Shown here piece after piece: positions 45,250 to 54,290 of a DNA stretch of 64,000 bases (position 1 is the stretch's first letter; the number at the start of each line of letters is the position of its first letter). Below the pieces are notes generated by a model. That model saw nothing but the letters and a program-made list of their open reading frames with translations. It had not been told where the DNA came from and did no database searches. This DNA comes from Membranihabitans marinus. GTDB taxonomy: Bacteria > Bacteroidota > Bacteroidia > Chitinophagales > Saprospiraceae. The stretch lies in assembly GCF_019802045.1 (NCBI RefSeq), contig NZ_JAHVHU010000006.1, positions 62,001-126,000 of the forward strand. Direction: 5' to 3'. The position numbers and the translations under genes were made by a program.

Positions 45250-45481
45250 ATTGTTGATGGTGAATGGTGAATTAAGATTCCCGATCTTTGTTTTAGTTCA
45301 CAGAGTCCTTATTTCTAAACGGGATCGAGGCTATAGAATTGTGATCTGTCGACTCATCCGCCACCTACAACGCTTAAATCAGAAAGTAAAACAGTTCCAA
45401 ATCACCAGTATACCTACTGATTATAAGGAAATAGGTGAATCTGTCCCGATGAGAGCCAAGTGTAGGGCAAGAGACCGTAGA

Positions 45482-46696
45482 TTAATTCATCAGCAAAAAC
45501 TCCCCGGTTTTGACATATTCTCTATCCATGCATTCATAGCGAATTTTATATAAAAATCCTCCCGGATTCAATTTCTGCCCGTCAAAAGTACCATCCCATC
45601 CCTGGGAGGGATCTTCGGTATGGAAGACAAGTTGGTTCCATTTATTGAAAATATCAAACGAAATAAGCCGCTCAAAAGCACCAGGCAAAGCAATAAAGTA
45701 CGTATCATTCAACCCATCCCCATTGGGTGTAAAAGCCCGGGGCATCGGAATATTTTCACATTCTATTTCATCGCTGTTGACCACTCGAACCCGTATACTG
45801 TCGACAGCCACACAATTGCCATAATTGAAAGAAGCTTTCAGGGTGGTCGATTCTGTTACTGTAATATTTGGACGGGTTCCTGTGGATGGGGAAGCCACGG
45901 AGGAAGGTGCCCACTGTATGTCCGCTGCACAAGTTTTGGAGAGCGTCGGTATAAACGAATCGCCCATGGCCACCACGGTATCCTGCGTTGCAAATTTATC
46001 CACAGAAAGCAATAGTTTTTGAATTTGAAGACTGGACAACGGCTGATTGTAAATGGCTAATTCATCAATCTGACCACGAAAGGGTCTATCCAGTGCGGAC
46101 ATGCAAGAGCCCATAGCCAGTCGCAACAAGCTGTTGTTGCTGATGTCGGTATTCCGCACGCCATTATCCTGCTGGCCGATCAACTCCCCATTCTCATACA
46201 ATTCGATCGCCGATCCACGTCGCACCACGGCCAGATGAATCCAGCAAGCATTGCTCTTAAGCTTTACATTCAATTTATTTTCCACACCGGTGGTTCCTTT
46301 CAGATCCACGGCAATACTTCCATTTCCATATCGGACCATCAGACCCGTGTCATCCGTACAGCTTTCGATTTTGGACAGTAAAACCGAATTTGTGGTCGAA
46401 CCGGAGGGTTTAAAATAAAAACTTATCGTAAAGTTGTTCGCTTTAAAATACTCATTGATGTTCCCTTCAAACTCAATGTGATCATCCACCCCATCAAAAA
46501 ACAAGGATTCTCCGGCCACGCCACATTGACACTGAGCTCCCACCACATTTCCGGTGGAATTATTTCCACTGTCATCCTGACCATCGCACTGGTCAAAAGA
46601 ATACTTGGCTTTCAACGCCTGCTCCACATCGACCTGTGCCACTAAGGAGGTCGATACGCTTATTAAAAGAAAAATAATTATACTAATTCTGCTCAT
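45482..46696 (-). CDS. LamG-domain protein with T9SS type B sorting domain
   Basis: 404 residues with a signal peptide (IIIFLLISVSTSLVAQ). Residues ~25-235 form a LamG/concanavalin-A-like domain: YSFDQCDGQDDSGNNSTG, SLFFDGVDDHIEF, FTISFYFKPS, GQIDELAIYNQPLSS. Residues ~240-310 are Ig-like, and ~322-404 are the T9SS type B tail (RAFTPNGDGLNDTYFI, FDIFNKWNQLVFHTED, GGFLYKIRYEC). It is expected to bind carbohydrate on the cell surface. Monocistronic, convergent with the peptidase gene. Confidence 0.9.
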   Translation of the reverse strand: MSRISIIIFLLISVSTSLVAQVDVEQALKAKYSFDQCDGQDDSGNNSTGNVVGAQCQCGVAGESLFFDGVDDHIEFEGNINEYFKANNFTISFYFKPSGSTTNSVLLSKIESCTDDTGLMVRYGNGSIAVDLKGTTGVENKLNVKLKSNACWIHLAVVRRGSAIELYENGELIGQQDNGVRNTDISNNSLLRLAMGSCMSALDRPFRGQIDELAIYNQPLSSLQIQKLLLSVDKFATQDTVVAMGDSFIPTLSKTCAADIQWAPSSVASPSTGTRPNITVTESTTLKASFNYGNCVAVDSIRVRVVNSDEIECENIPMPRAFTPNGDGLNDTYFIALPGAFERLISFDIFNKWNQLVFHTEDPSQGWDGTFDGQKLNPGGFLYKIRYECMDREYVKTGEFLLMN

Positions 46697-47282
46697 ATCT
46701 CTATCACCTGTTAACTAAAATCCAGTCCCCCCATCGTCCGACTCAAAGTTTCTGTATAGCCTGTTGTATTCTTCCGATGCATCAGACCTTAATGATGAAT
46801 AAATTAATGGCTAAAGCCAAATTTTTGCTCCCCTCTAATCTCCGGTCTAAAGACACGGGGCAAAAAACTCCCAGCATTACAGGATCTTGAACCCTATACA
46901 CCTACTCCTAAAACCAACGTTTATCTACCGCTACGAATTAGGGAGGCGCGCTAACACTTATCCTGGGCAAGCCAGAGCCAAAATGTCTAATACAACGAAA
47001 TTGACGTAAAGAAGAAGCCCACGTATCGGCGAATTCATTCGCCGTCTTTCACCGGTTAAAACCAGCTTACCCCGCATGGATTTTGGGGGCCGCTACAGGG
47101 GTTCACTGTTTTTTAGTCAATTTCTCGCCAAAATTTGGCAGATGTTCACTGTGAAGACACTTAAAAGCAAAGTTTACCCCCCGTCACAAAGTAGGGAGGC
47201 GCCCGAACACCTTACACCTTACACCTTTCACCTAACCCCTTTCTCCTTTCACCTTTCACCTTTCACCTTACAGCCTTCTTTC
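46697..47282. other. 586-base intergenic region
   Basis: No gene. It contains two similar blocks ending TAGGGAGGCGC (around 46941 and 47193), a GTATCGGCGAATTC block (~47025) also found near 22347, and a 7-base-phased array at 47211-47273 against the ybaB stop codon. Confidence 0.55.
47211..47273 (-). repeat. Degenerate heptamer array at the 3' end of ybaB
   Basis: Nine units in 7-base phase on the plus strand: CTTACAC twice, CTTTCAC, CTAACCC, CTTTCTC, CTTTCAC three times, CTTACAG. On the ybaB sense strand they read GTGAAAG/GTGTAAG and begin about ten bases after the stop. Confidence 0.85.
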
Positions 47283-47594
47283 CTACTTCCCAAAAAGTCC
47301 GCCCAGGCCAGGAGGCATAATATCATTGATTAATTTTTGGGACTCCGTTTGTTCTGCTTCCGTGGCCATCAGAATCAGATCATTCACGGCGGTGACTAGG
47401 AGATCCTGAAGCTGATCAACTTCCGAAAGATCAATTTTTGAATCATCAATAATGATATCGAGAATTTCTCTTTTGGCATTCCCTTTGACCACTACTGCAC
47501 CGTCCAACACAGAGCTCTCCAGTTCAATAGCCTCCAATTTTTTCTGAAGCGCCTCTTGCTGTTCTTCGATGTTCCCAAATAAATTTCCTAACAT
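47283..47594 (-). CDS. ybaB: YbaB/EbfC nucleoid-associated protein
   Basis: 103 residues, standard length. A DNA-binding, often dimeric nucleoid protein. Pattern: LFGNIEEQQEALQKKLEAIE, VVVKGNAKREILDIIIDDSK, DLLVTAVNDLILMATEAEQ, and the Gly/Pro tail MPPGLGGLFGK. It is 44 bases downstream of the Ca/Na exchanger gene on the same strand and may be co-transcribed with it. No recR or dnaX beside it. Confidence 0.92.
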   Translation of the reverse strand: MLGNLFGNIEEQQEALQKKLEAIELESSVLDGAVVVKGNAKREILDIIIDDSKIDLSEVDQLQDLLVTAVNDLILMATEAEQTESQKLINDIMPPGLGGLFGK

Positions 47595-47638
47595 GGTTGT
47601 ATTTTTAGATTAATTAAACTCCAGAAGCAAGCCGGATA

Positions 47639-48574
47639 TTATAAAATAGAAGTGGACATTTTATATAGAAAGAAGACGTAAAATAAAAGCAGCATCAACC
47701 CTTCATACCGGTTGATCCGTCCACTGAACGTAATGACTACAAATAGCAGTGTGACTGCGATCATAAAAGGTACTGCAAACTGAAAGGAGGACGCTGGTAT
47801 CACCAGATCTCCTATAAATGCAGGAATGGCCATTACCGCATAGGTATTGAACATATTGGATCCCAACACATTCCCGATCGCCATACCGGCTTTTCCCTTC
47901 CGTGCAGCCGTCACACTCACGACCACCTCGGGCAGAGAAGTTCCCAGCGCCAGCAAAGTAAACGCCAATACCCCGGATCCGATGCCGAGATTTCCGGACA
48001 ACCCTTTCAATCCAAATACCGTATACTGACTCCCCAGGTACACCAATGCACCACCAGCCACAAGTAACAAATAAGTTTTGTAGGTGGCTTTGGGGCGTTC
48101 TTCGGTTTCTTCAAATTTATTAGACCGCACCGAATTCAGAATAAAGCCAATGAGTGCCGCCAGAAAAATAAAGGCATCAAACATGGAAAAATGCAAATCT
48201 TCCAGTGCAAAGTATAAAAAGAGCGCCGAAGCGACCAGCAACGGCATATCCACGTCCATAATATCGTATTCCAACGGTACGACATTGCCCAACATAGCGA
48301 CAATCCCGAGGACGAGCAATATATTGGTGATGTTGGAACCGACCACGTTCCCCAGGACAATTTCTGATTCATTCGAATAGACCGCAGCAATGGATGAAGC
48401 CAGTTCGGGGAGGGATGTTCCAATGGCCACTACGGTAACTCCTATAATAAAAGAGTTGATTCCGAAAGCCAATCCCAATTTTTCCGCCGCATCAACAAAC
48501 CAGTCCGAGCCCTTGACCAGCACCACCAGCGAAACTATAAAAATGACCAGATTAACGCCAAGAGTATATTCCAT
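47639..48574 (-). CDS. Calcium/sodium antiporter, YrbG-type (Ca:cation antiporter superfamily)
   Basis: 311 residues, about ten transmembrane segments in two repeated halves. The two alpha-repeat signatures are VTVVAIGTSLPELASSI with LGNVVGSNITNILLVLG, and FTLLALGTSLPEVVVSV with IGNVLGSNMFNTYAVM; each has the ion-binding Glu and Ser/Asn. It exports Ca2+ in exchange for Na+ or H+. The gene is divergent from tatC, with 110 bases between them. Confidence 0.94.
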   Translation of the reverse strand: MEYTLGVNLVIFIVSLVVLVKGSDWFVDAAEKLGLAFGINSFIIGVTVVAIGTSLPELASSIAAVYSNESEIVLGNVVGSNITNILLVLGIVAMLGNVVPLEYDIMDVDMPLLVASALFLYFALEDLHFSMFDAFIFLAALIGFILNSVRSNKFEETEERPKATYKTYLLLVAGGALVYLGSQYTVFGLKGLSGNLGIGSGVLAFTLLALGTSLPEVVVSVTAARKGKAGMAIGNVLGSNMFNTYAVMAIPAFIGDLVIPASSFQFAVPFMIAVTLLFVVITFSGRINRYEGLMLLLFYVFFLYKMSTSIL

Positions 48575-48599
48575 ATAAAACTTTTGTTAAAGATATTGG

Positions 48600-48607
48600 T
48601 AACTTTG
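48600..48607 (+). promoter_or_regulatory. Possible -7 box for tatC
   Basis: TAACTTTG matches the Bacteroidota -7 consensus TAnnTTTG, 77 bases before the tatC ATG. A TTTG 13 bases upstream is too close for a standard -33 box, so support is limited. Confidence 0.35.
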
Positions 48608-48684
48608 TCCGCGAGCAAAGATATATCTCTTTTTTTCCATCTTATTGAGTAATTTTGTGAATTGAAAAAATTCATCGTTCAGAT

Positions 48685-49521
48685 ATGCCTTTAGACCAGA
48701 TTGATGTGGATAATATAGACCTTCCCTCCGAGGAAGGTACAACGCAGGAAATGTCCTTTTTGGATCATTTGGAAGAATTGAGATGGCATCTGATTCGCGC
48801 CATTTTGAGTATCCTGGCCATAGCTATTGTGGTGTTTGTTATGAAAAATTTTGTTTTCGAAAACATCATTTTTGCGCCCAAAGAACCAGATTTTGCCACC
48901 TATCGATTTTTTTGCTGGATCAGTGATGCCTTGTGTTTTTCTCCACCAGACTTTAAGGTCCAGGCTTTTAAGATCGAAGAGCAGTTTGTCACGCACATCA
49001 AAGTATCGATTATTTTAGGGTTTATCGTATCATTCCCCTATGTGTTCTATGAAATGTGGAAATTTGTAAAACCGGGTCTATATAAAAAGGAGGTCGTAGC
49101 TGCCCGAGGCATTGTCGGGGTATGTTCGACGCTGTTTCTGATTGGTGTGGCATTCGGCTATTTTATTATCACCCCATTTGCTTTGACTTTTTTGACCAAT
49201 TACAATCTGGCTGACACGGTGGCACAACCCACACTAACATCTTATGTAAACAACCTGACCATGTACACGCTCCCGACCGGGCTGATTTTCGAGCTTCCTG
49301 TCGTCATGTTTATGTTGGCAAAGATCGGCTTGGTGACTGCGAAAGACCTTAAAACGTACCGAAAAGTAGCTTTTGTCGTCATATTGGTCGTCTCTGCTAT
49401 CATAACCCCGCCTGATCTAATGACTCAGCTGATGATCACAATACCGCTATACGCATTATACGAACTAAGCATAAAAGTCGTTTCCCGGGTTGAAAAAAAC
49501 ATGGACGATGACCTCTCCTAA
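48685..49521 (+). CDS. tatC: Sec-independent (twin-arginine) translocase subunit TatC
   Basis: 278 residues with six transmembrane helices. TatC is the receptor for twin-arginine signals, which are carried by at least three proteins in this window. The N-terminal signature EMSFLDHLEELRWHLIRAI is diagnostic; further motifs are SFPYVFYEMWKFVKPGLYKKE and FGYFIITPFALTFLTNY. The insert between helices 1 and 2 (RFFCWISDALCFSPPDFK) is the long Bacteroidota form. It overlaps the next gene by 14 bases. No tatA is adjacent. Confidence 0.95.
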   Translation: MPLDQIDVDNIDLPSEEGTTQEMSFLDHLEELRWHLIRAILSILAIAIVVFVMKNFVFENIIFAPKEPDFATYRFFCWISDALCFSPPDFKVQAFKIEEQFVTHIKVSIILGFIVSFPYVFYEMWKFVKPGLYKKEVVAARGIVGVCSTLFLIGVAFGYFIITPFALTFLTNYNLADTVAQPTLTSYVNNLTMYTLPTGLIFELPVVMFMLAKIGLVTAKDLKTYRKVAFVVILVVSAIITPPDLMTQLMITIPLYALYELSIKVVSRVEKNMDDDLS

Positions 49522-49975
49522 GCGCATCAGTACTTCCATGACCTTGTTCTTTCGGTTATTCGTACCAATATTTTGGATCGTCTTTTTTGGAGCTTTTACA
49601 ATTGGGTTGTTATTTGCATCCCAATTACCGCCCATGCTGGATCACTACTTTTTCAAAATCGGGATCGTAGTCTTCTACGTAGGGGGGTTGCTATTCCTCT
49701 ATTTTACGTTTTTAAGATTAAAACGGGTCGAGATTGACCGCGACTTTGTCTATGTAACCAATTACATAAAAACCTACCGGTATCCGTTTCATAACATTGC
49801 ATCCGTTCGTGATGTCAATCTATTTTTATTTCATCTGTGTACCATTCGCTTTAAAGAAAAAGGCAGCTTTGGCAAAAAGATTTACTTTCTGGAAAGCAGG
49901 ATAAAATTTAACGCCATTCTTGATGAGATCGTGGATCTGAAGATCATCTATGAGAACAGTAAATTGAGGGATTAG
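49508..49975 (+). CDS. Small membrane protein of unknown function (PH-like domain)
   Basis: About 155 residues from ATG 49508, overlapping the tatC 3' end; an earlier ATG at 49490 is also open. Two transmembrane helices (FVPIFWIVFFGAFTIGLLF and IGIVVFYVGGLLFLYFTF) precede a soluble domain that looks like a bacterial PH-type beta domain (LKRVEIDRDFVYVTNYIKTY, YFLESRIKFNAILDEIV). No named family recognised. The overlap implies co-expression with tatC. Confidence 0.75.
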   Translation: MTSPKRISTSMTLFFRLFVPIFWIVFFGAFTIGLLFASQLPPMLDHYFFKIGIVVFYVGGLLFLYFTFLRLKRVEIDRDFVYVTNYIKTYRYPFHNIASVRDVNLFLFHLCTIRFKEKGSFGKKIYFLESRIKFNAILDEIVDLKIIYENSKLRD

Positions 49976-49979
49976 ATAG

Positions 49980-50058
49980 TTGAACTTGATTCAATAGAAC
50001 TCGGTGCGATTATAACAATATTAGCAGATGGTTATGCCGATTTTTTCAAATTTGAAGA
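49980..50058 (+). repeat. Coding-like dispersed fragment, copy A
   Basis: Directly after the 49508 gene and in the same frame as it. Reads VELDSIELGAIITILADG, FFKFEEDASK and ends after KIKRASIPWVKKNYSS at a TAG. It is homologous to 34681-34759. It has no start of its own. Confidence 0.6.
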
Positions 50059-50232
50059 GGATGCATCGAAGATAAAAAGGGCGTCGATCCCTTGGGTCAA
50101 GAAAAATTATTCATCATAGACCCGCTGTGTAAGCACTGCTTTCTACGCAGCCACTTTGGAAGTAAATAATTCCTCGAGCACTTAATTAACTATCCAGTGC
50201 CGGTTTAATTTCTGAAAAACTTTTTTGTTTCC

Positions 50233-50457
50233 TTATCCCTTCGACAACTTCGGGTCACCGCAGTCCTCGCCGGCTTCCCGGCCGCACATGGAGCAGCTGC
50301 CAAAATTATCTTCTAACATCGGATTATTGCTGGCGCAGGTGCCTCTAAATTCTTCGCCTTTGATAATGTGCCGGATATTGATCAAAGCAAATGAGAGTCC
50401 GAAGACCGTAAATACGATCAGCAGCATTGTGATAAATTCGTTCATGGTTTCCTCCAT
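50233..50457 (-). CDS. NqrM-like small membrane protein (DUF539 type)
   Basis: 74 residues; a start at the second ATG (MNEFITMLLI) is also possible. One N-terminal transmembrane helix (MLLIVFTVFGLSFALINI) is followed by a cysteine cluster: GTCASNN, then CSMCG and EDCGDP. This matches the NqrM pattern (hydrophobic helix, GSC, C-x-x-CG), a factor that delivers iron to the Na+-translocating NADH:quinone reductase. No nqr genes are in the window, so partner genes would be elsewhere. The short length makes the call moderate. Confidence 0.68.
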   Translation of the reverse strand: MEETMNEFITMLLIVFTVFGLSFALINIRHIIKGEEFRGTCASNNPMLEDNFGSCSMCGREAGEDCGDPKLSKG

Positions 50458-50555
50458 TTAATTACACCAATCCAACAATCATCTGCTTAGAATGGTTTTC
50501 AGTTCGGGCACAAAGATACAATGTTCTGTCCAAAATCGCAATAAAATACTTTTCC

Positions 50556-50563
50556 TACCTTTG
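50556..50563 (+). promoter_or_regulatory. -7 promoter box for mazG
   Basis: TACCTTTG fits TAnnTTTG and lies 23 bases before the mazG ATG. No good -33 TTTG is seen at the usual distance. Confidence 0.45.
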
Positions 50564-50585
50564 ATAAAGTACTAAAAACGACAGC

Positions 50586-51368
50586 ATGAACCGAGCACAA
50601 AAAATGGAAGCTTTCGGAAAATTACTCGATGTCATGGACGACCTGCGGGAAAAATGCCCATGGGATCGCAAACAAACTTTTCTAAGCTTGCGTAACTTGA
50701 CGATCGAAGAAACTTATGAGCTCACGGATGCCATATTACAAGAAGACATGCAGGCCACCAGGGAGGAATTAGGCGACTTGATTTTGCATATTGTCTTTTA
50801 TGCCCGCATGGCTGAGGAGCAAAATCATTTTGACATCGGCGACGTATTGGAGACCATTGTACAAAAACTCATTCATCGGCACCCCCATATTTATGGCGAT
50901 GTTAAAGTAAATGATGAAGAAGAAGTCAAGCAAAATTGGGAACAACTAAAACTACGAGAAGGGAAGAAATCCTTGCTGGAAGGGGTGCCCATCGGATTAC
51001 CGGCTTTGATCAAAGCGCTTCGATTACAGGAAAAAACCGCCCAGGTGGGCTTTCAATGGTCTGATGTGTCCGATGTCTGGGGAAAGGTGGAGGAAGAATT
51101 GGACGAATTCAAAGAAACCTTGCTACAGGAAGCTTCAGGTTCCCCGGAACGAGAAGAAGAGTTTGGTGATCTCTTATTTAGTCTGGTCAACCTCAGCCGA
51201 TACCTAAAGATTGATCCTGAAACGGCACTGGAACGAACCAACCGGAAGTTCAAAAGTCGATTCGAATACATCGAAAAACATGCCCCGGATGACCTTCATA
51301 AGTTGACATTGGATGAAATGGATGAGCTCTGGAACGAGGCCAAAAAAGTAGAACCCCGGGAAAGATAG
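50586..51368 (+). CDS. mazG: Nucleoside triphosphate pyrophosphohydrolase MazG
   Basis: 260 residues with two MazG domains, the normal full-length form. It hydrolyses (d)NTPs to NMP and pyrophosphate as a house-cleaning enzyme. Domain 1: LREKCPWDRKQTFLSLRNLT, IEETYELTDAI and EELGDLILHIVFYARMAEE. Domain 2: VEEELDEFKETLL and EEFGDLLFSLVNLSRYL. The acidic E-x-x-E...E-x-x-D metal-binding residues are present in both. Monocistronic, ~110 bases ahead of rpsO. Confidence 0.95.
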   Translation: MNRAQKMEAFGKLLDVMDDLREKCPWDRKQTFLSLRNLTIEETYELTDAILQEDMQATREELGDLILHIVFYARMAEEQNHFDIGDVLETIVQKLIHRHPHIYGDVKVNDEEEVKQNWEQLKLREGKKSLLEGVPIGLPALIKALRLQEKTAQVGFQWSDVSDVWGKVEEELDEFKETLLQEASGSPEREEEFGDLLFSLVNLSRYLKIDPETALERTNRKFKSRFEYIEKHAPDDLHKLTLDEMDELWNEAKKVEPRER

Positions 51369-51420
51369 GCACGCCATCAAAATAAATAAACTCAATCCAG
51401 ATTAAATCCTAATAATTTTT

Positions 51421-51428
51421 TACCTTTG
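51421..51428 (+). promoter_or_regulatory. -7 promoter box for rpsO
   Basis: TACCTTTG followed by a G/C-rich stretch, 51 bases before the rpsO ATG, fits the Bacteroidota TAnnTTTG consensus. The -33 element is weak. Confidence 0.5.
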
Positions 51429-51478
51429 CGCCCGCGCTATACGTGTATTACATAATCACTAAATGGTAAAAATTTATT

Positions 51479-51754
51479 ATGGCAGTTTATTTAGCAAAAG
51501 AGAAAAAACAGGAAATTTTCAAGCAATACGGCGGAAATGAAAACAATACAGGCTCGACAGAGGGTCAGATTGCGTTGTTCACTGCACGTATTAAGGGGTT
51601 GTCAGAACATCTGGAAACCAACAAAAAAGATCATTCTTCCAGAAAAGCATTGCTTTCCATCGTAGGTAAGCGTAAAAAGCTTCTTTCTTATTTGGCAAAA
51701 AAGGATATCGAAGGATACCGGAAACTCATTGAGCAGCTGGGAATACGGAAATAA
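51479..51754 (+). CDS. rpsO: 30S ribosomal protein S15
   Basis: 91 residues, the universal length. S15 binds 16S rRNA in the central domain of the small subunit. Clear blocks: [40 protein letters not shown] and [20 protein letters not shown]. It is followed by pnp 168 bases later, the classical rpsO-pnp order seen across bacteria. Confidence 0.97.
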   Translation: MAVYLAKEKKQEIFKQYGGNENNTGSTEGQIALFTARIKGLSEHLETNKKDHSSRKALLSIVGKRKKLLSYLAKKDIEGYRKLIEQLGIRK

Positions 51755-51921
51755 ACTCCGAAAAGCCAGGTCTGATGTATACAATGGCTCCATCCAACGT
51801 TATAAGTTTGCGTTTTGGGTGTGAATCAAGGATTCCCTAATTGATGTGTTGGAAGAATTCCAGCGCAACCAATGAATCATTCATCCCTGCCAATTATTAA
51901 TTCAAAAACTCAAATCAATTT

Positions 51922-54156
51922 ATGGGACATTTAAATCCTATCCAACACACCTTCCAGCTCCCTGACGGAAGAGAAGTCCAGCTCGAGACGGGCCGGCTTG
52001 CCCGACAGGCAGATGGATCTGCGCTACTGCGTATGGGCAACACAATGATATTGTGTACCGTAGTATCCGCAAAAAAGGCAAAAGAAGACATGCCCTTTTT
52101 TCCGCTTTTTGTCGATTATCAAGAAAAATTTGCAGCAGCAGGACGAATCCCCGGAAACTTTTTCCGGCGTGAAGCCCGGCTCAACGAGTATGAAATATTA
52201 ACCTCCCGACTGGTCGATCGGGCTATTCGACCTCTTTTTCCGGACCACTATATGAATGAGACACAGGTGATGATCAGCCTGATATCAGCAGATGAGGACG
52301 TGCAGCCGGATGCCCTGGTTGCATTGACGGTCAGTACGGCACTCAGTATTTCCGATATCCCCTGGAACGGACCGATATCAGAAGTTCGGGTTGCTCGGAT
52401 CAACGGTGAGTTTAAGGTAAACCCCGGTAAAAGCGAAATGGAAAATGCCGATCTGGACATCATCGTGGGCGCTACCATGGAAAATGTCATGATGGTCGAA
52501 GGTGAAATGGATGAATGCAGTGAACAAGAGTTGATCGAGGCCATAAAGGTCGGACACGAAGCCATCAAGACTCAGTGTCAGGCACAGCTTGATCTGGTCG
52601 CTAAGCTGGACAACAAAGCACCAACCAGAGAAGTTCCTGAACCCGAAGAGAATGAGGAAGTTTTGCAGTTTGTGAAAGATCATGCCGCTGAAAGAATTTC
52701 GGAGATCGTTCATGGCCGGTTGGACAAGGACAGTCGAAAAACTCAGTTTTCTGAAACTCTGGATGCGCTTAAAGAAAAATACGAAGAAGAAAACGGCGAA
52801 GAGGCGTTGGAAGAAAACGCCAAGTTCATTGAAAATTATTTCAGTGATCTGAGAAAGAAAACCATCCGAACCATGGTTATAAAAGACCGGGTTCGACTCG
52901 ATGGTCGGCGTACGGATGAGGTGCGACCCATCACATGTGAAGTAGACTTTTTACCTTCCGTTCACGGATCCGCCTTGTTTACCCGGGGAGAAACACAATC
53001 CCTGACTTCCCTCACACTGGGGAGCAAACTGGACGAACAAATGATCGATACGGCCATGGAAAATTCCAATCGGAAATTTATCCTACATTATAATTTCCCG
53101 GCTTTTTCCGTCGGTGAAATCAAGCCAAATCGTGGACCTGGACGGCGGGAAATAGGACACGCTAACCTGGCATCCAGATCTTTGGAGCGGGTTTTTCCTG
53201 AGGAGCAACCTTATACCATTCGGATCGTTTCAGACATATTGGAATCCAACGGATCTTCATCCATGGCGACCGTATGTGCCGGCTCTTTAGCGCTCATGGA
53301 TGCTGGTATAAACATTAAGTCCCCCGTATCCGGGATCGCAATGGGAATGATCAAAGAAGGCGATGATATTGCTATTCTGACTGATATTCTTGGCGATGAG
53401 GACGCCATCGGGGACATGGACTTTAAAGTCACGGGCACAGCCCAGGGTATTACAGCCTGTCAAATGGATATAAAAATTGACGGCTTACCCTATGAACAAA
53501 TGGAAGAAGCGCTGATTCAGGCTCGAGAAGGCCGGATTCACATCCTCGACAAAATGAGCGAAGCTCTCGCGGGACCGCGGGAGGACCTTAAACCATTTGC
53601 TCCACGAATCGAAGAGGTGATCATCGAAAAATCCAAAATCGGTGCAGTCATCGGTTCAGGAGGGAAAGTGATTCAAGAGCTGCAGGAAGAAACCAATACA
53701 ACCATTTCAATAGAAGAAGTGGATGACAAGGGTATTGTTCAGATTGCCAGTTCCAACAAAGATGATATTGACGAGGCTATTCGTCGGATCAAAATCATCA
53801 CCTTCGAACCCACAGTTGGAGCCACCTACGAAGCAGAGGTTACAGAAGTACTGCCCTTTGGTGTGGTCGTAGAGTTCAAAGGTCAAAATGGACTATTGCA
53901 CATCTCCGAATTTTCTTATAGTCATGTCGACAAAGTGGAGGATGTATTTAGCATGGGTGACCAGGTTAAGGTAAAACTCTTGTCGATTGATGAGCGAAGT
54001 GGAAAACTGAAACTAAGCCGGAAAGCGACCATGGAAAAGCCGGAAGGCTATGTGGAGGAACGCAACGACCGAAGAGGTGGACGCGATAACCGGGGAGGAC
54101 GGAACCGCGGTCGTGATAACCGGGGGCGAAATAACGATCGAAGAAATCGGAATTAA
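51922..54156 (+). CDS. pnp: Polyribonucleotide nucleotidyltransferase (PNPase)
   Basis: 744 residues. A 3'-5' phosphorolytic exoribonuclease of the RNA degradosome type. Order: RNase PH domain 1 (~10-145), helical linker, RNase PH domain 2 (~310-540) with the conserved SVGEIKPNRGPGRREIGHA and ESNGSSSMATVCAGSLALM, a KH domain with the GxxG loop at 578-581 (GSGG), and an S1 domain from ~633 (LPFGVVVEF). The C-terminus is an Arg/Asn/Gly-rich tail (DNRGGRNRGRDNRGR), probably an RNA-binding extension; it is longer than in E. coli. A terminator follows at 54229. Confidence 0.97.
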   Translation: MGHLNPIQHTFQLPDGREVQLETGRLARQADGSALLRMGNTMILCTVVSAKKAKEDMPFFPLFVDYQEKFAAAGRIPGNFFRREARLNEYEILTSRLVDRAIRPLFPDHYMNETQVMISLISADEDVQPDALVALTVSTALSISDIPWNGPISEVRVARINGEFKVNPGKSEMENADLDIIVGATMENVMMVEGEMDECSEQELIEAIKVGHEAIKTQCQAQLDLVAKLDNKAPTREVPEPEENEEVLQFVKDHAAERISEIVHGRLDKDSRKTQFSETLDALKEKYEEENGEEALEENAKFIENYFSDLRKKTIRTMVIKDRVRLDGRRTDEVRPITCEVDFLPSVHGSALFTRGETQSLTSLTLGSKLDEQMIDTAMENSNRKFILHYNFPAFSVGEIKPNRGPGRREIGHANLASRSLERVFPEEQPYTIRIVSDILESNGSSSMATVCAGSLALMDAGINIKSPVSGIAMGMIKEGDDIAILTDILGDEDAIGDMDFKVTGTAQGITACQMDIKIDGLPYEQMEEALIQAREGRIHILDKMSEALAGPREDLKPFAPRIEEVIIEKSKIGAVIGSGGKVIQELQEETNTTISIEEVDDKGIVQIASSNKDDIDEAIRRIKIITFEPTVGATYEAEVTEVLPFGVVVEFKGQNGLLHISEFSYSHVDKVEDVFSMGDQVKVKLLSIDERSGKLKLSRKATMEKPEGYVEERNDRRGGRDNRGGRNRGRDNRGRNNDRRNRN

Positions 54157-54228
54157 CCGAAATGATACTTCTTATATCGAGAAGTGTCCGCTTAGATCAC
54201 CACGCTTATAAATGATCTAAAGATATCA

Positions 54229-54262
54229 GCCTCGCAAATTAATTTTTGCGGGGCTTTTTTTT
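54229..54262 (+). terminator. Rho-independent terminator of pnp
   Basis: GCCTCGCAAA (54229-54238) pairs with TTTGCGGGGC (54245-54254, one G-U) and is followed by eight T. A strong classical terminator. Confidence 0.9.
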
Positions 54263-54264
54263 GG

Positions 54265-54272
54265 TATATTTG
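54265..54272 (+). promoter_or_regulatory. -7 promoter box abutting the pnp terminator
   Basis: TATATTTG matches TAnnTTTG 19 bases before ATG 54291, directly after the terminator T run. A TTTTTG at 54242-54247 could act as -33 and lies inside the terminator hairpin. Confidence 0.5.
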
Positions 54273-54290
54273 ATACACAAATCACAGTCT

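Noticed and set aside
45170-45553. 127-residue plus-strand frame after the peptidase gene
   Set aside because: Starts inside the peptidase coding region and crosses the convergent gap; Arg-rich, no motif.
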